Translations under genes and position numbers: made by a program
In this document: piece by piece, positions 1 to 10,309 of the stretch
How the letters are laid out: each line of letters opens with the position of its first letter
Numbering within the stretch: position 1 is the stretch's first letter
From: Rapana venosa
Lineage: Eukaryota > Mollusca > Gastropoda > Neogastropoda > Muricidae
Direction of reading: 5' to 3'
NCBI GenBank assembly: GCA_028751875.1
Contig: CM054162.1
Location: 7,944,763 to 8,008,762, forward strand
DNA length: 64,000 nucleotides
The notes under the pieces: generated by a model
What the model was told of the DNA's origin: nothing
Seen by the model: the letters and a program-made list of their open reading frames with translations, nothing else
Database searches by the model: none

Positions 1-430
1 GAAGGCCCTCCCTCCAAGGGTCTCAAAGAGTTTGTCCCTCATGAACAGGTCAGTAGGCCAGATATCGGCCAGTCCTCAGGGTTTTGTTGTGTTGGACAGA
101 CAGACAGAGCTGGAGGAAGAAGTGGTCTTCCACTGTCATGGGAGAAGTGCCACCAAGCAGCATCTAGCAGAGTGCAAATACCCGTGACTCTGGAGCACTT
201 CAAGAAAGAAGCCTGACCTGTCACATGCCCTGTCTCACCTGTTCTGTCACAGTACCAGCCATCACGACTTGCTTTAAGTGGCTGCCGTCTCCGCTCTACA
301 ACCACGGATGCACAGTCTGGGAGGTTTGAGACTCTAGCATCACGCACACTGACTTAACGGCACTTCTTCTTCTTCGTCGTCGTCGTCGAACGTGGAGCCA
401 ACCATTAACGGCACTTCATTCTGCTTAACT
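1..430. other. Unassigned low-copy sequence
   Basis: I recognise no gene or repeat here. A 102-codon frame on the minus strand (39-347) has no domain I can name and no paralogue in the window. At 361-392 there is a short CTT/CGT triplet run followed by GTCGAACG, the same transition that precedes the E element elsewhere, but the following bases do not match E. Confidence 0.4.
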
Positions 431-484
431 TTTCAGCCAGTTGTTTTTTTCTTTTTATATTAATAGAGTAATTCCAGTATCTGT

Positions 485-845
485 CTGGATCGGAAAAGTG
501 CGGTGGTTTCGATCCCCGTTTAGGCTCGAAACTATCCCCCATCCATTAGATCCTGAGTAGTGGTCTGGGTGCTAGTCTTTCGGATGAGAAATAAACCAAG
601 GTCCCGTGTGTTATACATATTTAGCGTACCGTAAAAGAACCCACGGCAACGAGAGAGTTGTCCATGATAAAATTCGGTAGGAAAAAAAGGTCAGTCTGAT
701 AGGAAAATAAATACAGTTGCAGACAGGAAAAGAAAGAAAAAGGGTGGCACTGCGCTTGTGGCGATGCACTCTTTCCGGGGAGAGCAGCCCGAATTTCAAG
801 CAGAGAAATCTGCCGTGACTTAACGTGGTTATGATATGATATGAT
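485..845 (+). repeat. SINE-b copy, head damaged
   Basis: Matches the SINE-b copy at 32928-33262 along its body: a B-box-like GGTTTCGATCCC near 505, then TCTTTCGGATGAGA and GGTCCCGTGTG, and a tail with GTTGCAGACAGGAAAAGAA. The 3' part (about 770-830, GGGGAGAGCAGCCCGAATTT) also matches the antisense fragment at 32280-32415. The tRNA A-box side is largely missing. The copy ends in TATGATATGAT-type repeats, which may be its 3' tail. Confidence 0.75.
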
Positions 846-1129
846 TAATGATGTATGTTCTGTAAATGAAAAAAAGCCTCTTAAACACTCTTTCAGCGCC
901 AATTTTCTTATTTAAAAACATTAATATTAGAAAACCTTGAATGTAGAAGTAAAGTATATTGATGGACACTCTTTAAAAAAGCGCTCTTCTTGGTTTTAAA
1001 GCGATGTTTATTGAGAAAAAAGCCGTGGTTATTCTACACTTTGGCACAGTGAAAAACAACAGGCAAAAGCCTGTAGCGCGCTTCACGGGGAAAATTTGAT
1101 ATGACATAATTCGTTCGGCAGCTGGTCTA
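846..1129. other. No feature seen
   Basis: AT-rich sequence without a coding frame, tandem repeat or recognisable match to other parts of the window. Confidence 0.4.
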
Positions 1130-1400
1130 CATCTCTTCTTCCTTCACCTATCCCGTAGTCCCGTGAACCGTGGGGGCACCACTGAAGATTTTGCAACCAG
1201 CTTCCTCCGGTCCCCGCGGTTCTCTGCTTTCAGTAGCAAGTTGTTCCACTCAAGGCTACCAGTCCACTCTCTGATGTTGTCTTCCCATCGTTTTCTCTGT
1301 CTGCCTCTTCTTCGTCTCCCTCCTTGTACTGTTCCCTGTAGGACAGTCTTGGCCAGTCCACATGTTCGTGTGACGTGTCCGTACATATAAGTTACTTTGA
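1130..1400 (-). pseudogene. LINE ORF2 C-terminal tail (RTE-like), fragment
   Basis: Read on the minus strand this gives the C-terminal tail of a LINE polyprotein: YGHVTRTCGLAKTVLQGT, then a basic stretch (GGRRRRGRQRKRWEDNI), REWTGSLEWNN and KLVAKSSVVPPRFTGLRD. Tails of this type follow the reverse transcriptase in many animal LINEs; RTE-like is my best guess. The same tail occurs at 17795-18185 (plus) and at 59625, 61387 and 62893 (all minus). Nothing upstream encodes the catalytic domain, so this is a truncated 3' piece. The minus-strand frame runs on into low-complexity sequence past 1400, which is not part of the gene. Confidence 0.75.
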
Positions 1401-1494
1401 AAATAGTAACATCTTTTGAAAATGCATATATACAAATACAAAGTACTAAAGGAAAAGAAATGTGGAAAAATACCATGACCACTGTATTGTAAGA

Positions 1495-1735
1495 TTGGAA
1501 AAAGTAACACACACACAAAGAAGACACAAAAAAACTCAACCAACTAAAGAAAGAAACAAACAGACAGACAGACAAAAAACACAATTGCAAGCAAACAGAC
1601 ATCAACAACAAAAATACAAACAAACAAAAACACAAATACAAACAGACAAACAAAAACACAAAAACGAACAGACAGACAAAAACACAAATACAAACATACA
1701 AACAAAAACACAAAGACAAACAAACAAACAAATGA
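1495..1735. repeat. A/C-rich low-complexity tract (ACAAA, GACA)
   Basis: Degenerate short repeats of ACAAA, AACAC and CAGACAGA with almost no T. The cysteine- and phenylalanine-rich frames on the opposite strand are artefacts of this composition. Confidence 0.85.
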
Positions 1736-1851
1736 AAAACGCATCAATACACTGCATGTATTTTGGGTTGTTGTAAAGACTCTTTGATGAGGATGTTTGA
1801 TCACCAGTGTCTTATGCGGTAAAATGGGTGTGTATGCCTATCAAACAGATG

Positions 1852-1853
<2 letters not shown>

Positions 1854-1895
<42 letters not shown>

Positions 1896-1953
1896 GCGCG
1901 CGCGCGCGCGCGCGCGCGCACATCCACACACAAACACACACAAACACACACAG
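1854..1953. repeat. (CA)n-(CG)n alternating tract
   Basis: About 18 CA units (1854-1891) pass directly into about 13 CG units (to about 1919), then into CACA/CAAACA repeats. Every step in the first 65 bases alternates purine and pyrimidine, the classic sequence preference for left-handed DNA. Confidence 0.9.
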
Positions 1954-2295
1954 AGGGGGGCAGGATAGCCTAGTGGTTAGAACATTGCGCTCTCAATCTG
2001 ACGACCAGGGTTCGATTCCTGTTCAAGGGGATATTTTCCCCTGGAGTTAACATCAGTGCAGGCTCCACACTTCCCAAAAGTCCTTCGGATGAGACTATAA
2101 ACCAAGCCCCGTGTGCGAACGCACGCAGAACATCTTGCGCACACGTTGAATGCTGTTCCACTTTTCGTAAGAGTAGGCCATTGTGTGCCAGTGGGAACAA
2201 GTGACAGAATTTACAAGACCGCATACACACTGAGACTGGATGTAAATAAAAGCACATAAGTGCTTATTCCATTATCCTCGATATAAAAGAATAAA
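1954..2295 (+). repeat. SINE-a, near full-length, tRNA-derived
   Basis: The best SINE-a copy in the window. The head carries an RNA polymerase III A box (ATAGCCTAGTGGTTAGAAC) and B box (GGTTCGATTCC) at tRNA-like spacing. The body has CCCCTGGAGTTAACATCAGTG, then GGATGAGACTATAAACC and CCCGTGTGCGAACGC. The 3' domain has AAGAGTAGGCC, GACAGAATTTACAA and the terminal GCTTATTCCATTATCCTCGA, followed by an AATAAA-rich tail. Being tRNA-derived with no coding capacity, it would depend on a LINE for mobility; the partner is not evident. Confidence 0.85.
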
Positions 2296-2344
2296 ATAAA
2301 TAAATGAATAAAAAAATAAATAAATAAAATACACACACAAACAC

Positions 2345-2515
2345 ACAAACATTTTGCGCACACGTTAAATCCTGCCCCGCTGTTCGTAAGAGTAGGCCAA
2401 TTTGTGCCGGTGGGAACAGATGACAGAATTTACAAACCGCATACACACGGGGATTGGATGTAAAAAAGCACATAAGTGCTTATTCCATTATCCTCGATAT
2501 ACAAGAATAAAATAA
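2345..2515 (+). repeat. SINE-a, 3' half
   Basis: Repeats the 3' part of the copy just upstream, from TTTTGCGCACACGTTAAA to GCTTATTCCATTATCCTCGA. The tRNA head is absent. It follows the A-rich tail of the first copy, so this could be a partial tandem duplication or a second truncated insertion. Confidence 0.85.
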
Positions 2516-2526
2516 ATAAACAGCAT

Positions 2527-2527
<1 letters not shown>

Positions 2528-2588
<61 letters not shown>

Positions 2589-2703
2589 CACGCACGCACG
2601 CACGCACGACGCACGCACGCACGCACGCACGCACACACACAACACACCACGCACACAAACACACCCAACCAACCAACCAACCAACCAACGAAACAAACAC
2701 ACG
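2528..2703. repeat. (CA)n, (CGCA)n and (CCAA)n arrays
   Basis: A pure CA run (about 2530-2587), then CGCA tetranucleotides (2590-2632), then CCAA tetranucleotides (2664-2689). All are variants of alternating CA. Confidence 0.9.
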
Positions 2704-3000
2704 GACTGACAAAACCAGAAGGCATCCTCCTCTGTGATTGCTCAGCAGCAGCAATGACTGGAGACCACCACGGCTGCCAACAAGGGCAGAAACATCAGCA
2801 GCAACAATGACTGGAGACCACCACAACTGCCAACAAGGGCAGAAACATCAGCAACACGTCACTCTGTCTAGCCCTGCCCCTGTGTATGGAACGGCAAGAA
2901 CATCTGTATCCAACACAATACAATGTTCCGTGTGTACTGGTGCATTCCATGTTCATGGGGTTGTACGGGCCATAACCACTGACAGCTGATTTGGAAAGAA
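2704..3000. other. Short low-copy segment with a 53-bp tandem duplication
   Basis: A 53-bp unit containing CAATGACTGGAGACCACCAC begins at about 2752 and again at 2805. The rest is not repeated in the window. A plus-strand frame of 83 codons spans it but shows no domain I recognise. Confidence 0.6.
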
Positions 3001-3013
3001 GGAGGGGAAGAAC

Positions 3014-3845
3014 AATTGCGAAGAAGAAGAAGAAGAAGAAGAAGAAGAAGAAGAAGAAGAAGAAGAAGAAGAAGAAAGAGAAAAAGAGGAAGAAGAAAGA
3101 TGGAAGAAGAAGATGAGGAGAAGAAGAATGCGAGAAGAAGAATTGCGAAGAAGAAGAAGAAGAAGAAGAAGAAGAAGAAGAAGAAGAAGAAGAAGAAGAA
3201 GAAGAAGAAAGAAGAAGAAGAAGAAGAAGAAGAAGAATCGCGAAGAAGAAGAAGAATCGCGAAGAAGAAGAAGAAGAAGAAGAAGAAGAAGAGAATTGCG
3301 AAGAATTGCGAAGAATTGCGAAGAAGAAGAAGAAGAAGAAGAAGAAGAAGAAGAAGAAGAAGAAGAACAGAACAAGAACAAGAACAAGAACAAGAAAAAG
3401 AAGAAATGCCCCAAGAAAAGAAAAGAAGAAGAAGAAGAAAAAATCAAAGAAGAAAAAGTAGAAAAATTTTGGGGAAAAAAGGGAATTTTGCGAAGGAATG
3501 CGGAGACAAATTTGCAAAAAAAAAGGGGGAAAGAAGAAGAATTGCGAAGAAGGGGAATTAAATAAGAAGAATTGCAAAGAAAAGGGCAAAAAAGGGAAAA
3601 TTTCAAAAAAGAAGAAAATGCAAAAAAAGAAGAAGTATTGGGGGAAGAATTGCAAGGGGGGGAAGAATTGCGAAGAAAATGGCAAGAAGAAGAAAAAAGG
3701 GGGGTTTTTTGGGGGGGAATTTTTTAAAATCTTTTTTGGGAAAAAAAAAGGCAGAAGAAAAAAATGGACCACAAAAAAATGCGGGAAAAAAATCAAGGGG
3801 GGAAAAGGGAAAAAACAATCAAGAAATAAGGCAAAAGAATAAGAT
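3014..3845. repeat. Degenerate (AAG)n array with AATTGCGAAG interruptions
   Basis: Long AAG runs interrupted by AATTGCGAAG and ATCGCGAAG blocks, decaying after about 3400 into A/G-rich sequence with many homopolymer runs. The same interruption motif is found in the AAG arrays at 21775, 26113, 44640, 46860 and 57100. The very long serine, phenylalanine, arginine or lysine frames across it are not genes. Confidence 0.9.
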
Positions 3846-3895
3846 GGGGGAAAAAAAAAATTTCTAGCACATAATTCCTGGGGGTGGGTGCTGTT
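3846..3895 (+). repeat. Possible E-element 3' fragment
   Basis: The bases around 3858-3893 include AATTTCTAGCACA and a GGTGGGTGCT stretch that match the AATTTCTAGCACAGAATTTC and GGTGGGGATGCTATT landmarks of E. The match is short and the sequence is poor, so this is tentative. Confidence 0.4.
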
Positions 3896-3896
3896 T

Positions 3897-4060
3897 TTAT
3901 TTATTGATTTTTCATTTTTTTTTTTATTCTTTATTGCCCAAATTAAGGGAAAGTAAGCCCTTTTGTGCTGTTTTGCATTAGCCCCCCCCGGTGTGTTTTC
4001 CCATTTTTTGTAAATTTTGTCATTCGTTCCCCCCGGGAACACGGGGCCTACTAGGTGGGG
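3897..4060 (-). repeat. SINE-a 3' fragment, antisense and degraded
   Basis: The reverse complement follows the SINE-a 3' domain in order: a GTAGGCC equivalent, CGGGGGGAACGAATGACAAA, then the spacer to the terminal stem. Many homopolymer changes are present. Confidence 0.55.
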
Positions 4061-4424
4061 TGTGGGGGGGGTTTGGGGGGGGTGGGGGCGGGGGAAAGGG
4101 CGGGGGGGAAATATATTTTGGAACTTACCCAATTCACGTCTCGGGCAGAAGATGGGTATACAAACTTTGCATGAACAATACTAATAAAACCTGAAATTTT
4201 TGGGGAACGCATATATACCAAATTTCCCAAAAAAATTTATGTGGCAAAGTTGTCGCTTTTTTAAACACGAAAAAACGGTTACTCCCCGGCCTTGGTTAGC
4301 GCGATTCGTTTCTACCCGTAAACCCCTTTGTGCCCCGAAGGGGTAGGTCATCCCCGGTTGGGCGTGGACAGCACAAAAAGGCATAAAATTTTTTTGTGAG
4401 AGGATTAAAGGAAACTCTTTGGGG
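4061..4424. other. No feature seen
   Basis: Homopolymer-rich sequence starting with a G-rich stretch (4050-4110). No gene or paralogue recognised. Confidence 0.4.
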
Positions 4425-4625
4425 AAGGGAAATTTGAGAGAGAGAGAGAAGAGAGAAAAGAGGGGGAAAGAGAGAGAGGAGAGGAGAGAGAGAGAGAGAT
4501 GGGGGGGGGGAGGAGGGGAAGGGGAGGGGGAGTGGGAGGAGAGAGAGGGGGATGGAAAAATTTAGGGGGGGGTGGGGGAAGGAGGGGGGGAGAGCGAGAA
4601 AAAGGGGGAAAGGGGAGGAGAAACT
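4425..4625. repeat. Purine-only (GA/GGA) tract
   Basis: About 200 bases of almost pure G and A on the plus strand, GAGAGA passing into GGGGGA. Confidence 0.85.
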
Positions 4626-4789
4626 AAACATAAAAAAGTTTTTAATTGTTCTTGGGCCTTGGGCCCCACTTTTACAAAACATTTTCGGGCAGGGGGTAGG
4701 TATAGATCACAGCACCCAAGCGTTTTTATCTTTTTGGCATTCCCACTTTTTGCAAGCATACAAAATTTCACACTTCTAGTTCTAGTTAT
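4626..4789. other. No feature seen
   Basis: Short stretch between two simple-sequence tracts; no match recognised. Confidence 0.35.
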
Positions 4790-6115
4790 CATCATCCCCC
4801 ATCATCTTTTTCAGATCTACACCCCCAATCGCTATCGCAAAAATCTTTTTTCTAAGCAGCAAAAATATCAGCAAAAACCATCTTTATTTTTTCACATCTA
4901 TGCCCCCATCATCAAAAACATTTTTTCTCCCCCTTTAAATCTACCTATCATCTTTCTTCTTTGGCCTGTATAATTTTTCATCTTTCACACTCATCTTTTT
5001 CCAGATTATTTTTACTGTTTTTAAATCGTTATCTTCTACCCACCCCACCGCTTTCTTTAAAATATTTTCAAATTTACTTCAGTGCCTCCACGTTTTTTAA
5101 ACACCCTTTCATCAAAATGCCATAAACCCACCACATCCTCAAAATCTGTCCCAACGTTACCATCGTCCCTTTTCAATACCCAAACATCATTGTCCCCAAA
5201 AAATCATTTTTCCAATCTACTTCAACACCAGCTTCAGCTTTTCCATCTTTTCATCGCCATCATTTTTTGAACATCTACATCATAAATCATAAACATAAAC
5301 TGTTTTTCCTCTCAATATCTGTATATCGCACACCCCCTTTTGTAGCATCTTCCTCAACCTTTCTATTATCAGGTTCAGTATCTCCCATCACCCACCCCTT
5401 TAAAATTTTGAATTCTACATCCCCATTGCCGTACCTTGTAAAATTATCCCATCCTTTTCGTCACAATGTTTTCACCAACGAAACCCCTCCATCGTTTTTT
5501 CACACGATACATCATCATAAAATTAACTTTTTTTTAAATTTTTCTACATTTCCAAACCTTTAAACCTTAAACACCCCCAATCACTACAGCCCCCATAAAC
5601 TTACAATCCACATAAATTTTCTTCATCACCTTACCCTGTAATTACCATCATCTTTCCATCATTTTTAAACTTCTACATCACCACCACCATCATACCCCAA
5701 CTTCCACATAAACCGCCACCACATACTCAACATTCCAAAATCCCCGCCCCCAAATTCAAAATCATCATCAAACCACCCCCAAACCATCATACCAATACTT
5801 TACATATATCCCCACCACCATCATACTCAACATCCCCATAAACCCCCCCAATCTTTACTCAACATCCACAAAACCGCCACCATAAATACTCAATTTTAAA
5901 AATTCCCAAACCCCCATCAAAACTCAAAATCTACATCACCACCACCAAAACCTAAATATTTTAATCCCCACCATTATCATCCCAACATCTACATGACCAG
6001 CCCCCTCAACTTTCCAATCACCACTCCAACGCCCCTAAATAAACTACATCCCACCCCTCGCTTCAATCCAAAATAAACCACAATCAACATTTGCACCACA
6101 AACCCCCACCTCCTC
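4790..6115. repeat. G-poor degenerate CAT/CCA tract
   Basis: About 1.3 kb in which the plus strand is nearly devoid of G and is built of degenerate CATC, CACCAC, CCCC and TTTT words. It resembles the CAT/CAC trinucleotide blocks at 21240-21440, 25640-25787 and 48600-48811 but is longer and far more disordered. Confidence 0.7.
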
Positions 6116-6479
6116 TTTCCAAGTTACTACAACCCGGGAAAGGGACTTTTTCGCGTCCCAAACATTTTTGATTTGAAGATTTTTTTAAATGAAAAAGCTC
6201 GATTTTTTCTTTCTGAAAAGAAAAAAAAAAAATTTCTTTTTAAAAAATAATACCCATCATACTTTAGTCACAAGCTGTAAACTAAAGACAATGTTATTTT
6301 GGGTGCTCATTCAAAAACCCAAAAAAAGTTTTACATTAAAATTTAAAATTCTCTGTGATAAAGTTACCCCCCAACTTTTTTTTAAAAACTTTCCAGCAAA
6401 GTTTAATCAAAAAACCCAAGCTCGGGGTTTATTTTCTTTCGTCTGTTGGCTGAAGGGAAAGTCCATCCCTGGAAACACA

Positions 6480-8150
6480 AATGCTCTGGTAAGGTTTGCT
6501 ACCTGAAACCCAAACACATGTAAGGAAGTTCGGGATGAATCCCCAAGGAATTTTGCTCTGAATCAAATACATGGGACAGCCCAAAAAAAAAATGCATTTG
6601 GGTCTTCATTTAATTGCCCTTACAAAAAGGACAGGTTTTTATCTTGAAATAGAATCATTTAAAACCGACAAAAATATTTGCTTTTAGAGGCAAAACTTTT
6701 AAATTTTAACTTAAAAAAAGGGGCCCACCCTAAAAGCAAAAAGCATAAATTCGTTATATATTTTTCTCTTTAAAAAATTGATTTTAAAGGATCAAAATTT
6801 TTTCATATCTTTTGGGTCCTAACTGAAAAAGCCCCAATTTTGAATAAAAATTTGCCCAATTTAAGTCGCTTTTTAAAAATTGCCCCAAAGGGAAAGTTTT
6901 GAACTCCAACACCTTGTTGAAACCAAAAAACTGAAAACCCTCTCGCAAGAATTTCCCTGATTTTAGTTACCCAACGGGTTTTTCCTAGTTCTATCTGGGT
7001 TTTAAAGAAGCATCTCGAAAGGCTTTATGAGGAAAACCTTTTTTTTTTCCATCTGAAGGATGTGGGGAACCAATCCCGAAAAGACTAAAACCCACAAGAA
7101 TTTACATATAAAGGCCCCCTTTCCCCCCAATCACCAAAAACCCATCTTATCTAAATGGGCCCCTAAAAATCTTTTGCACGAAACCTTATGGATTTTTCTC
7201 AAAAGGGTCTAACTTACTCAACCCCCAATTTCGGGGAGAATACATTAAAACAGTTTGGGTTTTTTTAGCAAAAAATTTATTTTTAAATAGGGGTAAGCAG
7301 TCATTTCTTTATTTTTTTGAAAGAATCTTTTAATTTGAGCAGCCGGGCCTTTTTGTCCAAAAATTTTACCAAATGTTTTAGTCCCTTTTTCTTTTTAACT
7401 AGCCATCTTTGTGAAAAAAATTTCCTAAATAACAAAAAATTTTCACAAACATCTAGCTTTTTTTTTTCACCAAATACCCTTTGGGCTCACGTCGTCCAAA
7501 ATTGACCCCACTTTCTGAAACCAAAATTTTTTGGGGTTTTTTAACCCTTCACGTTTAACTTAAATTTCTTCACAACATCTATGTAAAACATTTAGCGGGT
7601 TTTGAAAATCCTTTGGCACTTGTTGACAAAAAGAGCCCCAACATCAGCAAAAAAGCAGTACAGCAAAACCCAAATTAAACTCTGGCAAAACCCGGGGAGG
7701 CCATTTTTTACCTTCAGCATTCAAGGGTCGATAGCTGATTTTTAAATACAAAGAAAAAAATGTAGGGTTTAAAACCCCCCGCACCCTTTTCCCTTTCCCT
7801 CCGATAGGACAGTCCAAAAATTTCTGGGGGAAAGGGGTTTTTTGCACGCACAAAAATAAAACAGTGATCAATCCCTTAAATTTTAAGCACACCTAACCAC
7901 CTTTTAAAAACCTTGTTTTTTCAACATTGAAAAAGTTTTTCATTTTGAACAGAATCAAATGCTTTCCTAAAAATCCACAAAAGAAACATAAAGTTTTTTT
8001 TTTCCCTTTTGTGTACATTTCTTTTTTAACTGATACAATTTAAAATATTGGCGATAGGGGAAAAAACCTTTTACAAAAAACCTTCCTGACTTTCAGATAT
8101 CATGTTTTTTTTTTCTAACCATTATATAATCGTGTTTTCAAAATCGCTGT
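6480..8150 (-). pseudogene. LINE reverse transcriptase pseudogene with C-terminal zinc knuckle
   Basis: This reads from right to left as a decayed LINE polyprotein, broken by frameshifts. In order: an ESQ.GF block near 8095; reverse-transcriptase motif A (FVDFRKAFDSV) clean in one frame at about 7935-7993; PTFFSLY at about 7740-7765; the catalytic loop near 7640-7660 reading FADVGA, where active enzymes have FADD; KFKLNV near 7560; then a region like LLYGAEIWG and a C-terminal zinc knuckle at about 6568-6637 (CPFC, then H and GCPMY in a shifted frame). The element is non-functional as read. Part of the damage may be consensus error, since the region shows the homopolymer bias described under findings. 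The C-terminal layout resembles the fragment at 52740-53515. I cannot assign the clade safely. Confidence 0.75.
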
Positions 8151-8439
8151 TTAACTTTTTGAAATAAAGGTTTTAACAATGAAACCCCCCTAAATTATCT
8201 GTGTTTTCACTTTTTCCCTTTTTTTAAAAAGAATTGGAAAATTTTCCCTTTTTGACCCTTTTTTGGGGTATATCCCAAAGATAAAAAAATTAAAAATTAA
8301 ACACCCTTAACTAAAAAACCCGTGACACATCTGCATCCCCCCCCAACCTTTAACTTTCACCTTTTATCCATTAAGGGGGAGTTGCTTGATAACATCAAGC
8401 AATCTTTCCAACAGTATGAGCGCAGTCCAAACAGCCAGT
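8151..8439. other. Between two convergent LINE pseudogenes
   Basis: AT-rich, homopolymer-rich sequence. Bases from about 8370 may already belong to the plus-strand LINE that follows, but I could not read a domain in them. Confidence 0.4.
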
Positions 8440-9375
8440 GGAACATCCGACGGGTTTCCCCGGTTACATCAGGTCAGGCAAGGCTGGTACTCTCTCCCCT
8501 TCTCTTGGGGTGATCTACATGGCCAGTTTACAAAGGAACCCCAACCCTGAATTGACCCCCTTGAACAAAACTATTATTTGCTGCGACCAGTCCCGATGAA
8601 TCAAAAAACAAAGCACTTCTTCAAGATACACAGCCCAACTCAACACAAGTTTGCGAGAGGTATGACATGAAGTAGTATCCCCAAAAACAAAATTTTTGGG
8701 CTGTAAAGAAAAAATCCGGAAAGCGGGAAATAAAATCAAGGCACCCCCTGAAACAGCCAAAAAAATTTAAATACCTTGGCAGCCTTCACTAAAGGGATGG
8801 AAAATTGGCCAGGGGAGATAAAAACAAGATGCCAAAAAAGGGGAAGGGCAGTCAGTTACCAACTCCCCCCCTTCTAAAACTTTCCACATCCCAATGAGCA
8901 CCAAGGAAAAAACCATCAACGCCATCTTCGTTCCACAACTCAATTTCCCTTTTCCGACATGGGGCCCCAACAAAAACCTCAGAGGAAAATTGGTTCGTGG
9001 GGAAATTCGCCCGCCCAGGGAAAAACTGTCAACAAGGCCCCGACGCGACAAGATCAAAATGAGGTGAAAACAGAGACATGGGCGGACTAACACCAAATTT
9101 TCCCCCCATATCGGAAAAAACAAAAGGGTCAAAATGGGTTTTTTGGGCACCTAAAAAGAATTTCCGCCCAACCAACCAGGCCCCATGGGGATACACCACC
9201 AAAAAACAAAGGGGTGGGAAAACCAGAGGTTAAACCCAAAGGGGACGAGGAGCGACTCCGTGGCTGCCCCCACACCCATGACCTTTCCTACATCAAAACC
9301 CCCCCCCTTGCTGCAGACAGACTTTTTTTCTCTCCGCGCGCCGAAGGGCACCCCGGGGGCAGAGGAAAAAAAAAG
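8440..9375 (+). pseudogene. LINE reverse transcriptase C-terminal half, frameshifted
   Basis: Read across several frames on the plus strand this gives VLSPLLL with a following IYM (near 8490-8520), the typical block before the catalytic loop. TTTGCTGCGACCAG near 8577-8590 then looks like a coding FADDQ with one base lost. Further on are TAQLNT.., FKYLGSLH (8766-8790), DGKL, TINAIFVP and a KTSEE block. At the end lies HHQKTKGWENQ, followed by a tail resembling the basic, tryptophan-containing C-terminus of animal LINE polyproteins. It is a different family from its minus-strand neighbour. No catalytic N-terminal half is visible, and no target-site duplication was found. Confidence 0.7.
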
Positions 9376-10305
9376 AAGAAGAGCCCTCTATTCCACTTGC
9401 CCCCTTTTTAGTTTCAGTTTTGCCTATTGCTTCTGGGGATCTGTTTTTGGGTTGTCCCTTTTTTAAGTATGTTTGTGTCTTCCAATAGATCTGGGTGTAA
9501 TTCTACAATATTTATTATTTCCTTTGCGAATCGGAAAAGACCCTTTTTTAAAGGTAAACCCCAAATTTTCAGTACAATGTTATTAACTCATTGAAGTTTC
9601 CTTTTTTCTGGAGTGCCCAAGCTTAAATTCGGCAATTAAAGAAAAAAAAAAAACCCCCCCAAAAAGATGGTTAAAATCAAGGGGGGAAAAAATCTGGCCT
9701 GAGGACAATTTTATTTTTAAAAACAGTTGCTTTTCCCTTTACCATAACTTTCCAAATTTTTTTTTGTTTGGGCCCCCTTTTGTTTTACATGTCAACAATG
9801 TTTTAAAACTTTTGGGGTTTTTAGGGACTCCAGTGTTTTTGATTTTTTTAAAAAAAAAATCTGTTGTACAAAAATGCAACATGGTTTTAGCCAGCTTTAG
9901 GGAAAAAATTTCTTTTTGGGGAAAAATTTTACAGGGTTAAGGGGGCAATTGATTAGAATAAATTCAAGCCATTTTAAAAATACCAACCCAATTTTCCCCA
10001 AAAATTTTTTTTTTTCCCGAATTCAGGCAAAATTTTGGGAAAAATTTTTAAAAAATAAATACTTTACTATTAAAAAAATGTTTAAAACAATCTCAAAGAA
10101 GGGCATAATAAACTTTTCAAAGAGGGATAAAAGTATGTCATTTTTATTTTGGGGGAAGTCTGCTTAATTTTTTTTAAAAATAAGGCCCCAAATCATGCAT
10201 CACCACAAAAGGCGGGGTCCATTTCACTGCGACTCCCAAAAAAATTAAATTTCCTCTCGAGATGCCCCATCCCATGTTTTTAAATTCATGCCCCAAAAGT
10301 GAAGA
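9376..10305. other. No gene seen; AT- and homopolymer-rich
   Basis: A run of A at about 9640-9652 could be a poly(A) tail of the preceding LINE (GGCAATTAAAGAAAAAA), but nothing else is recognisable. Confidence 0.4.
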
Positions 10306-10309
10306 ATTT

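Noticed and set aside
1144..1731. A 195-codon minus-strand protein with a cysteine-rich N-terminus
   Set aside because: Only the last 85 or so codons are LINE; the rest is read from an ACAAA/GACA low-complexity tract.
1954..2040. tRNA gene
   Set aside because: A and B boxes are present, but the acceptor and anticodon stems do not form and the sequence continues into a SINE body.
2738..2989. Possible zinc-binding protein segment (CSVCTGAFHVHG)
   Set aside because: Too short, no full metal-binding pattern, and the upstream part is a tandem duplication.
2795..4132. Very long minus-strand frame of 445 codons
   Set aside because: It is phenylalanine, serine and leucine runs read from AAG repeats and homopolymers, with no domain.
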